NCBI GenBank assembly: GCA_938008925.1
Contig: CALLIQ010000721.1
Location: forward strand, 1-7,531
Length of the DNA: 7,531 nt
Reading direction: 5' to 3'
Source of the DNA: an uncultured Acidimicrobiales bacterium
Lineage (GTDB): Bacteria; Actinomycetota; Acidimicrobiia; Acidimicrobiales; SZUA-35
Shown: positions 1 to 5,249 of the stretch, one piece after another
How the letters are laid out: the number at the start of each line of letters is the position of its first letter
Numbering within the stretch: position 1 is the stretch's first letter
Program-made: the position numbers and the translations under genes
Notes under the pieces: model-generated
Databases searched by the model: none
Told to the model about the DNA's origin: nothing
What the model saw: the letters and a program-made list of their open reading frames with translations, nothing else

Positions 1-339
1 CACCTTGGCGACGAGGGAGAGCAGGGGAATCGAGTCGGTCAAGGCGATGATCGTCGGCGCACCCGATCGGTCTCGCATGGCGTGCGTCTCGAGCAACGGG
101 AAGTGCCAGCCGTCGTTCACGAAGTATCGGAAGCCGGCGAAACTGCTCCCGGCATCGCCGCTCATGCCCAACACCTCGGGCGTCGTCCCGAAGAAGAACG
201 ACCGATCGAAGACCACGAGACCGAGCACGAGGCCGATCAGCCCACCGACTAGAGCCCCCTCCAAGCCGCCGTGTGATCGCCCGTGTGATCGCCGAGGGTC
301 GGCACGATCGGACGGAGGGACGGGCGACACCTCGCCCAT
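1..339 (-). CDS. N-terminal part of a DUF6311-like integral membrane protein (cut by window edge)
   Basis: The reading frame is open from an ATG at 339 to the window edge, giving 113 residues with the C-terminus missing. A short charged N-terminus of about 27 residues is followed by a hydrophobic segment (GALVGGLIGLVLGLVVF), probably the first membrane helix. A luminal-type loop follows with G-D-A-G-x-x-F-x-G-x-x-Y-F and W-x-F-P, and then T-D-S-I-P-L-L-S-L. From memory of the family, this order (GD...FxGxxFFR, WxFPLG, TDSIPLxAxxFK) is typical of DUF6311 multi-pass membrane proteins, which look like GT-C glycosyltransferases but have no established reaction. No other function can be read here. 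No strong ribosome binding site precedes the ATG. The gene lies 66 bases after the HDOD gene on the same strand and may be co-transcribed with it, but there is no overlap. The opposite-strand frame over the same bases lacks protein-like composition. Confidence 0.66.
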   Translation of the reverse strand, partial: MGEVSPVPPSDRADPRRSHGRSHGGLEGALVGGLIGLVLGLVVFDRSFFFGTTPEVLGMSGDAGSSFAGFRYFVNDGWHFPLLETHAMRDRSGAPTIIALTDSIPLLSLVAKV

Positions 340-405
340 CTTGGCATGGCCCACCCGCGGCGCGTTGGGTGCCCCTGATGCGTGGGGTGCCGTGGGAGTT
401 ACGGC

Positions 406-1257
406 TCAGGCTGCGAGGAGGCGAGCGAACTCGTTGGCCTCTTCGTCGGCGGCGGCGAGGATCTCCACAACTTGGTCGGCATCGACCGGTAGTTGGTCCT
501 TCGCCATCTCCACCACTTGTTCGTCGCCGACGGCGTCGCCTTCTCGGATCGGAGCGACGAGGCGAGCGACGGTCAGCCCGTCGGCCGAATCGGCGGCCCC
601 GTGCCCGTGATGATCGTTCATGAACGCCCCGAGCGATTCGGGGAGCTCCCACGTCGTGGCCATGAGCGAGCCGATCTCGCCGTGATGCCACCCGTGGTTG
701 TCGCGTTCGAGCGAGGCGAGATCGACGGGTGACTCGTGCCAGTGCTGCAGGGTGTCGGAGTAGCCGTCGGCCCGTTCTGCGAGCAGGGGCAGCGCCATGT
801 CTTGCAAGAGCGCGGCCGTGAAGTTCTCGGCCCGGTGGCGAGGGTCGACCACCGCGGCGAGTCGGCCAGCCACGGCGGCGCGGCGGGCCGACGTCGTCCA
901 GAATCGACGTCGATCGAAGCCGGGCACGGCGGGACTGGGCAGCGAGTTCTGGACGGCGAGGCTGATCAGCATCGACTCGAGCTGATTGCGTCCGATGATG
1001 ACGACCGCCTGGTCGATGCTGCGGATCTCCCGCCCCTGCGACAGACCGGCTGAGTTGACGAATCGGAGGAGGCGGATCGACACCGAGGGGTCGTTGGCCA
1101 GCAACTCGGCGACCGAGCCGACCTCGAACTCGGGATCGGCGAGTTGTGTCAGCGCCCTGGCGACGAGGGCCGGGAACGGCGTCAGCTCGTAGTCGCCGAC
1201 CACCGACGCCAACTCGCGCTCAGCGGCCTTCTTCTTGCGTGTCGTGAGCAAGCCCAT
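406..1257 (-). CDS. Stand-alone HDOD-domain signalling protein
   Basis: This 283-residue protein is probably cytoplasmic, with no signal peptide or membrane segment. The N-terminus is basic (MGLLTTRKKKAAER). An HDOD domain covers roughly residues 20-220: an F-P-A-L segment near 28-31, N-D-P-S-V-S-I-R-L-L-R-F-V-N-S-A at 55-70, the I-x-S-I-x-x-A-V-x-x-I-G element at 78-89, and an H-x-x-x-x-x-x-x-T-W-E-L-P-E element ending in HH at 216-217. HDOD domains are non-catalytic relatives of HD phosphohydrolases used as signalling or protein-interaction modules. Here the catalytic His-Asp pair reads Gln152-Asp153, consistent with no hydrolase activity. The acidic C-terminal stretch (about 240-283) has no recognised domain. 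The chosen ATG overlaps the stop of the upstream channel gene as TGATG, with a distant GGAAGG 11 bases upstream. The frame stays open for 100 more codons upstream, but that part lies inside the channel gene and is Arg-rich shadow sequence. It is the last gene of the cassette with the HDOD-GGDEF protein. Its partner or target is unknown. Confidence 0.93.
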   Translation of the reverse strand: MGLLTTRKKKAAERELASVVGDYELTPFPALVARALTQLADPEFEVGSVAELLANDPSVSIRLLRFVNSAGLSQGREIRSIDQAVVIIGRNQLESMLISLAVQNSLPSPAVPGFDRRRFWTTSARRAAVAGRLAAVVDPRHRAENFTAALLQDMALPLLAERADGYSDTLQHWHESPVDLASLERDNHGWHHGEIGSLMATTWELPESLGAFMNDHHGHGAADSADGLTVARLVAPIREGDAVGDEQVVEMAKDQLPVDADQVVEILAAADEEANEFARLLAA

Positions 1258-2270
1258 CAGTCCGCTCGCCTTCCCATCCTGGTTGCGAAGATGCTGAGCA
1301 GGCCGCTCAACATGCAGTAGCCGACGATCACTTCGGCCATGACGAGTATCTGGGCCGCGGTCGAGGCCGGGAGGGCGTCGCCGTAGCCGAGGGTCGTGAG
1401 TGTCACGACCGAGAAGTAGAGGGGCGACAGCGGAGTCTCGAAGTCGCCGTAGTCGATGTCGACCCGGGTGTACGCGAGTGCGAACAGCACAGCCACCATC
1501 GCCGTGAACATCCCCCACCGCAACGCGCTCTGACCGCAACCAGACGTGATCCGCCACAGCTCGTAGAGGAATCGATGCCAGCGGTTACGCGTGCGGAACT
1601 CGTCGAGATAGTTCTGATCGACGATCTCGCGCCTGGCGGAGTACGCGCCGGTGAAGTCGACGTCGCGGATCGTGACGCCGATCCAGTTCGTCGACTCGAA
1701 CCCCTTGATGCGGCGCAGGTGGGCACCGGTCAGGTCGGCATCACCGAGGTCGGCATCACCGACGAACGAGCCGGCGAGGTCGACACCGATGCCGCTCAAC
1801 CGCTGGGCGTTCGCTCCGCTCAGGTCCACCTCGCGCACGCGGGCGTCGTCGAAGATCGCGCCTCGGAGGTCGGCGTCGACCGCGATCGCCTTGGTGAGGG
1901 TGGCGCGGCGTAAGTCTCCGCCGACGAGCGATGCGCCGGTCAGATCGACGCCTCCGAGCTGTGCGCCCTCGGCTCGGCAGTTCGAGCAATCGGCGCCGGT
2001 CAGGATTGCGCCGACGAGCTGCGACCCTTCGAGCACAGCGCCTTGGAGCGAGGCTCCGGCGAGCGTTGCCCCGGTGAGGACCGCCCCGGAAAGGTCGGCC
2101 TGCGAGAGATCCGCGCCCGTCAGGTCGAAACCCGACAGATCCTGCTCTCGCAGATCTTCGCCGGCCAGGTTCGCGCCCCGAAGATCGCGAGAAGCCAGAT
2201 CCCGAGAAGCAAGATCGCGAGAACCCAGATCGCGAGAACCCAGATCCTGCGAGCCCAGGCCGAGGGTCAT
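1257..2270 (-). CDS. Pentapeptide-repeat protein fused to a two-transmembrane potassium-type ion channel
   Basis: This 337-residue protein has two parts. Residues 1-185 form about 37 consecutive five-residue units in unbroken register from the first codon (units such as TGADL, SQADL, AGASL), matching the A(D/N)LXX pentapeptide consensus that folds into a right-handed quadrilateral beta-helix. A linker (about 186-250) includes DVDFTGAY, DQNYLDEFRTRNRWHRFLYELW and CGQS. Residues 252-330 form a channel pore (Ion_trans_2 type): first helix at about 252-270, pore helix and selectivity filter with T-L-G-Y-G-D at 293-298, second helix at about 306-330. The GYG filter indicates K+ selectivity in known channels. 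The repeat domain is presumably a cytoplasmic N-terminal scaffold. Pentapeptide-channel fusions are an existing bacterial architecture, so the fusion is not new, but its gating signal is not known. The start overlaps the stop of the HDOD-GGDEF gene as ATGA, and its own ribosome binding site is weak, so translation is probably coupled. Its stop overlaps the HDOD start. Two cysteines, C95 and C98, interrupt the repeats. Confidence 0.96.
   Translation of the reverse strand: MTLGLGSQDLGSRDLGSRDLASRDLASRDLRGANLAGEDLREQDLSGFDLTGADLSQADLSGAVLTGATLAGASLQGAVLEGSQLVGAILTGADCSNCRAEGAQLGGVDLTGASLVGGDLRRATLTKAIAVDADLRGAIFDDARVREVDLSGANAQRLSGIGVDLAGSFVGDADLGDADLTGAHLRRIKGFESTNWIGVTIRDVDFTGAYSARREIVDQNYLDEFRTRNRWHRFLYELWRITSGCGQSALRWGMFTAMVAVLFALAYTRVDIDYGDFETPLSPLYFSVVTLTTLGYGDALPASTAAQILVMAEVIVGYCMLSGLLSIFATRMGRRAD
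2181..2255 (-). repeat. 15-base tandem repeat encoding the first pentapeptide units
   Basis: Codons 6-30 of the pentapeptide-channel gene encode near-identical units GSQDL, GSRDL, GSRDL, ASRDL, ASRDL. At DNA level the copies share a core readable on the plus strand as CGCGAGAACCCAGAT, with one or a few changes per copy. The later pentapeptide units of the same gene are much more diverged in sequence. This suggests that the 5' end grew by recent unit duplication, or is kept homogeneous by slippage or gene conversion. Confidence 0.85.
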
Positions 2271-3829
2271 GGCGAGGTCAGTACCGCACGGTTGCGACCG
2301 GCTCGCTTCGCCTCGTAGAGACGAGCGTCTGCGGTGGTGATCAACGTCGCGGCTGAGACCACTTCGGGCTCATTGCAGCGAGCGGCGCCGATGCTGGCGG
2401 AGACGCTGAGCATCTCCCCGTTCGGCAGAGCGATCTGGATGTCTTCGATCCCACGGCGCAGGCGTTCGGCGAGGCCCGCGAGCTGCGTTTCGTCGACGGA
2501 CTCGACGAGGACGACAAACTCCTCGCCTCCGAAGCGAGCGGCGAGGTCGCGAGAGCGCGTCATCTCACCGAGTCGGTTGCCGACCGCTCGCAGCACATCG
2601 TCACCGATGGCATGGCCGTGAACGTCGTTGACGCTCTTGAAGTGGTCGAGGTCGATGATGAGCAGCGCTCCACCCTCGGTCGATCGGTTGACCATCGCAC
2701 CGGAGTTCGCGAGCTGTTCGAGCGCTGCGTCGAAGGAGCCGCGGTTCGGCAGGCCGGTGAGCGCATCGGTCGATGCCTTCTTGCGGAGCTCGGCGTTGCG
2801 GGTCGAGAGCTCTTCGAGTTCGCGGTTGCCGCGCACCATCGCCTCGTGGGCTTCCATCGTCAGCGACTGCATGCGGGTCGTCGCCTCGAGCAGGAGCTCG
2901 GAGAACGCGGACGCCTGCGGGAAAGAGAACTGCAGCAGTTCGGCCACCTCGTTCACGGCGGCTTCGGACTCCACGAGCATCTCGATGGTCTGTGGCTCGT
3001 CGAGATCGAGATCTTCCTTGGTCTGGGAGAGCAGGGCTTCCATCGAGACGCCGGAATCGGGTCCACACAGTGCTTCTTCTGCGAGGAGGCCGATCCGGAG
3101 ACTCCGGGTGAGGTTGTTCGAACTCTCGTCGATCGGAGCCGAACGTCCTTCGATTGCGTCGAGCAGGCTGGACGGAAGACCCCACGGACGAATGAGGGTG
3201 GTGGTGACGTCGTCGCTGGTGAAGCCGAGGTACTGGCGCTCACCATTGAGCGTCGGCCAGCGGCCGAACTCGGCGACCATTGCCTTGGCCACGTCTGGCG
3301 CCTTCATGGCGAGAACGATCCGACCGATGCCCGTGAGCAGGCCACACGTGAAGGCCTCGTCGGTGACACGACGCTCGACCATGCCGGCCGCTCGACGGGA
3401 GAGTGCGCCGTTCACGACCATGCGACGACGGATCTCTGAGGTGTCGAACGCATTGGCCTGATCGGGCACCAGCATGCGAATCGATGTGGTGAGGGCGAGG
3501 AGGCGAACGGACCGCAGGCCCAGGGTGGTGACGGCCCGTTCGATGGACTTGATCTCGCTGACCGGCGAGTAGAGCGAGGAGTTCGCCATCCGGATCAATT
3601 GAACGGACAGGGCGACATCGACCTCGATGATCTTTGCCAATTCTTCGATCTGGACGTCCGGGTCGTCAGACTTGCGGATCACTTCGAGCACGGTCAACGG
3701 CGGCGACGGAAGCGACTCGCTGTCGAGAAAGAGTGCCTCGAGGTCGATCGATTCCATCGGGGTGTTGATCATCTGGGTCATGGGGGTTGCGTCGCCTTCG
3801 GTGATTTCGGTCTGCTGGAGTTTCTCCAA
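2267..3829 (-). CDS. HDOD-GGDEF diguanylate cyclase
   Basis: A soluble two-domain signalling enzyme of 520 residues in this reading. HDOD domain (about 30-235): S-L-P-S-P-P-L-T-V-L at 39-48, a V-D-V-A-L-S-V-Q-L-I-R-M-A-N-S segment at 70-84, and E-I-K-S-I-E-R-A-V-T-T-L-G at 92-104. The former catalytic pair is replaced by T166-G167 in GLLTGIGR, so it should be a non-catalytic sensor or interaction domain. A helical, probably coiled-coil linker covers about 310-352. The GGDEF domain (351-518) begins with S-T-D-A-L-T-G-L-P-N-R and contains D-L-D-H-F-K-S-V-N-D at 393-402 and the active-site motif GGEEF at 434-438. An RxxD inhibitory site (RSRD, 425-428) lies exactly five residues before it. It should make c-di-GMP from two GTP with product feedback. 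No membrane or PAS domain is present. The start is uncertain: TTG at 3829 is the furthest upstream in-frame start after a stop at 3836-3838, but AAAGG lies only two bases before it. ATG codons 17, 20 and 25 are alternatives that keep both domains. The gene leads a coupled cassette. Confidence 0.96.
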   Translation of the reverse strand: MEKLQQTEITEGDATPMTQMINTPMESIDLEALFLDSESLPSPPLTVLEVIRKSDDPDVQIEELAKIIEVDVALSVQLIRMANSSLYSPVSEIKSIERAVTTLGLRSVRLLALTTSIRMLVPDQANAFDTSEIRRRMVVNGALSRRAAGMVERRVTDEAFTCGLLTGIGRIVLAMKAPDVAKAMVAEFGRWPTLNGERQYLGFTSDDVTTTLIRPWGLPSSLLDAIEGRSAPIDESSNNLTRSLRIGLLAEEALCGPDSGVSMEALLSQTKEDLDLDEPQTIEMLVESEAAVNEVAELLQFSFPQASAFSELLLEATTRMQSLTMEAHEAMVRGNRELEELSTRNAELRKKASTDALTGLPNRGSFDAALEQLANSGAMVNRSTEGGALLIIDLDHFKSVNDVHGHAIGDDVLRAVGNRLGEMTRSRDLAARFGGEEFVVLVESVDETQLAGLAERLRRGIEDIQIALPNGEMLSVSASIGAARCNEPEVVSAATLITTADARLYEAKRAGRNRAVLTSP

Positions 3830-3848
3830 CGCCTTTCAGTTTCGGATC

Positions 3849-3922
3849 AGGAGCCCGCAGCATTAGGGCTCGCAGCATTCGGGGCCGCGGCATTGGGGCC
3901 GCAGCATCTCGGGTCGCAGCTT
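3849..3922 (-). repeat. Five imperfect 14-15-base tandem repeats in the leader of the diguanylate cyclase gene
   Basis: Read on the plus strand, five consecutive units end in CGCAGCAT or a close variant: 3849-3863, 3864-3878, 3879-3893 (CGCGGCAT), 3894-3907 (14 bases) and 3908-3922 (CGCAGCTT). The part before the shared end is GC-rich (AGGAGCC, TAGGGCT, TCGGGGC). Units 1 and 2 can also pair with each other (GAGCCC at 3851-3856 with GGGCTC at 3866-3871, 9-base loop). The array ends 19 bases before the TTG start. The units could be binding sites, an RNA structure or a remnant of a coding repeat. Nothing in the sequence decides between these. Confidence 0.75.
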
Positions 3923-3928
3923 CGCGAC
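3913..3928 (-). other. Small perfect hairpin next to the long hairpin
   Basis: GTCGC and GCGAC pair perfectly over five bases around a 6-base loop (AGCTTC on the plus strand). It directly abuts the long hairpin on its downstream side for minus-strand transcription and overlaps the last unit of the tandem repeat. It may stack on the long stem in RNA. Function is unknown. Confidence 0.4.
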
Positions 3929-3991
3929 GATCTGGCGGCGCCCGGGGGTGAGAGACGTGCTTCGTCACCGCTCACCTCCGGGCGCCAGATC
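3929..3991 (-). terminator. Long imperfect hairpin after flgE, candidate terminator or leader structure
   Basis: The arms 3971-3991 and 3929-3952 form nine perfect pairs (GATCTGGCG with CGCCAGATC), a 3-base bulge, then 11 of 12 pairs, with an 18-base loop that contains a small GACG/CGTC stem (3954-3957, 3963-3966). It lies 22 bases after the flgE stop. No T-run follows in the minus-strand direction, so it is not a classical intrinsic terminator. In GC-rich actinomycetes T-poor hairpins often stand at operon ends, which is the reason for this call. It could also act in the leader of the diguanylate cyclase gene. The stem buries a GGAGG (3975-3979) that would otherwise look like a strong ribosome binding site. 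Confidence 0.55.
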
Positions 3992-3994
3992 TAT

Positions 3995-4007
3995 GCGGGT
4001 CCCCCGC
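3995..4007 (-). other. Small hairpin just after the flgE stop codon
   Basis: GCGGG and CCCGC pair over five bases around a 3-base loop, beginning six bases after the flgE stop codon on the minus strand. It may help end transcription or protect the 3' end of the hook mRNA, together with the long hairpin that follows. No T-run follows. Confidence 0.35.
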
Positions 4008-4013
4008 GCTGGA

Positions 4014-5249
4014 TCAGCGCTTGAGGTTCACGATCTCCTGGAGCATTTCGTCCGAGGTCGTGATCACCCGGGAGTTGGCCTGGAAGCCACGCTGGGTGCG
4101 GATCAGGTTGGTGAACTCCTCGGCGAGGTCGACGTTCGACATCTCGAGGGTTCCCGGTGCCACCAGGCCCCGGCCGCCTGTGCTGGCGGTGCCGAATTGG
4201 GCCAGACCGGAGTTGATGGATGCCCGGAACATGGTGCCGGTCACCCGCTCCAGGCCTTCGGGGTTGTTGAACGCTGCGATCGCGACCTGGGCGATCGGGC
4301 GGACCTGACCGTTGCTGTAGGAGCCGGTCACGATGCCGTCCTGGCCGACGCTCAATCCGACGAGCTGGCCGGATGCGGCACCGCTCTGGTTGATGGCGGC
4401 GGCTGAGCCGGCTGCGGCGACCTGGGTCATCCGGCCGACGTCGCCGCCGAGGGTGACCGAGATTGCGCCGAGGCCGGGAATGGCGCCGGCTGCGATGTTG
4501 GCGTCGAGGTCGGCCGGTCCGACCAGCTCACCGCTGGCGTCGAAGGTGAGGACGTTGTCGGTGATGGCGACGGGGGTCGCCGCGTCGCCGTAGGTGCCCG
4601 ACATCGTCCACTCGTCGTTCGCCGTCTTGGTGAAGGTGACCGCGAGCTCGATCGCCGCACCCTGCGTGTCGAACACGTTGAGGCTCGAGAAGTAGGTGTC
4701 GCCGATCTCGGCGTCGGCGGGGAGGTTGCCGCCGAGGTTGATCTCGTCGGTGGCGATCGGAGCGATCTGCTCACCAGCCGGGATCTGCACTCGGCCAGAG
4801 GGACCAGAGGTGACGATGTCGCCGGCCGCATCTGCGCTCCAACCCTGGACGAATCCACCGTCGGGGCCGACGAGCGAGCCGTTGGCGTCGAGGAAGAAGG
4901 CCCCCGAGCGACCGAACAGCATCTCGCCGTCCTTCTCGAGGGCGAAGAATCCGTCGCCCTGGATCGCCATGTCGAGGCTTCGTCCCGTGCTCTGGAGCGC
5001 GCCCTGAGCGAAGCTCTGCGCGATCGCCCCGACGCTGGCGCCGAGTCCGACCTGCGCCGGGTTCGAGCCACCGAGCGTGTCGGTCGGAGCGCCAGCACCG
5101 GAGATGGTCTGGCTGAGGATCTCTTGGAAGATCACCTGCGACTTCTTGAAGCCGGTGGTGTTGACGTTGGCGATGTTGTTACCGACGACATCCATCATCG
5201 TCTGGTGGGCTCGAAGCCCGGACACCGCTGCATACATCGAGCGAATCAT
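4014..5249 (-). CDS. flgE: Flagellar hook protein FlgE
   Basis: The 411-residue product is the subunit of the flagellar hook, the flexible joint between rod and filament, exported by the flagellar type III system. The N-terminal rod/hook signature is clear: MIRSMYAAVSGLRAHQ, then N-N-I-A-N-V-N-T-T-G-F-K at 24-35. Residues about 88-135 contain the conserved S-L-D-M-A-I-Q-G-D-G-F-F segment and F-G-R-S-G-A-F. The central part (about 150-330) holds a FlgE-type domain with N-L-P-A-D-A and a Y-F-S-S-L-N-V-F-D-T-Q-G element. The C-terminus has S-N-V-D-L-A-E-E-F-T-N-L-I-R-T-Q-R-G-F-Q-A-N-S-R and ends E-M-L-Q-E-I-V-N-L-K-R. These terminal helices form the coiled core of axial proteins. Length is normal for FlgE. 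The ATG overlaps the flgD stop as ATGA and has GAGG seven bases upstream. FlgG or FlgF could be confused with it, but the 411-residue length and position after flgD favour FlgE. It appears to be the last gene of the hook operon here. Confidence 0.97.
   Translation of the reverse strand: MIRSMYAAVSGLRAHQTMMDVVGNNIANVNTTGFKKSQVIFQEILSQTISGAGAPTDTLGGSNPAQVGLGASVGAIAQSFAQGALQSTGRSLDMAIQGDGFFALEKDGEMLFGRSGAFFLDANGSLVGPDGGFVQGWSADAAGDIVTSGPSGRVQIPAGEQIAPIATDEINLGGNLPADAEIGDTYFSSLNVFDTQGAAIELAVTFTKTANDEWTMSGTYGDAATPVAITDNVLTFDASGELVGPADLDANIAAGAIPGLGAISVTLGGDVGRMTQVAAAGSAAAINQSGAASGQLVGLSVGQDGIVTGSYSNGQVRPIAQVAIAAFNNPEGLERVTGTMFRASINSGLAQFGTASTGGRGLVAPGTLEMSNVDLAEEFTNLIRTQRGFQANSRVITTSDEMLQEIVNLKR

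Noticed and set aside
340..405. A terminator between the HDOD gene and the DUF6311-like gene
   Set aside because: Only a weak five-pair stem (CACCC with GGGTG) can be drawn and no T-run follows, so nothing supports a terminator or a promoter here.
5..623. Plus-strand open frames of 201 and 116 codons over the start of the window
   Set aside because: They are Arg/Ser/Pro-rich and have no recognisable domain. The minus strand of the same bases encodes the DUF6311-like and HDOD proteins with clear family motifs.
1258..1557. A 100-residue N-terminal extension of the HDOD protein
   Set aside because: The extension lies within the channel coding region in another frame and is Arg-rich shadow sequence. 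The TGATG overlap gives a natural start at 1257.
2612..3461. Long plus-strand frames of 275 and 277 codons
   Set aside because: They are antisense shadows of the HDOD-GGDEF gene, without family motifs, and the GGEEF and HDOD motifs prove the minus-strand reading.
3849..3922. A CRISPR array
   Set aside because: Units are only 14-15 bases, contiguous and imperfect, with no spacers, and no cas gene is nearby.
3666..3968. A 100-codon minus-strand frame beginning at GTG 3968 with GGAGG six bases upstream
   Set aside because: Its composition is not protein-like, more than half overlaps the diguanylate cyclase gene out of frame, and its ribosome binding site is inside a strong stem. It is kept only as a question under the hairpin finding.
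3830..4013. A c-di-GMP riboswitch in the leader of the diguanylate cyclase gene
   Set aside because: I looked for the conserved GEMM-type core and do not see it. The long stem with an 18-base loop does not match that architecture.
3830..4013. A flagellar sigma-28 type promoter for the signalling cassette
   Set aside because: No TAAA-N15-GCCGATAA-like sequence is seen on the minus strand. GC-rich promoters cannot be called reliably by eye, so no promoter is listed.
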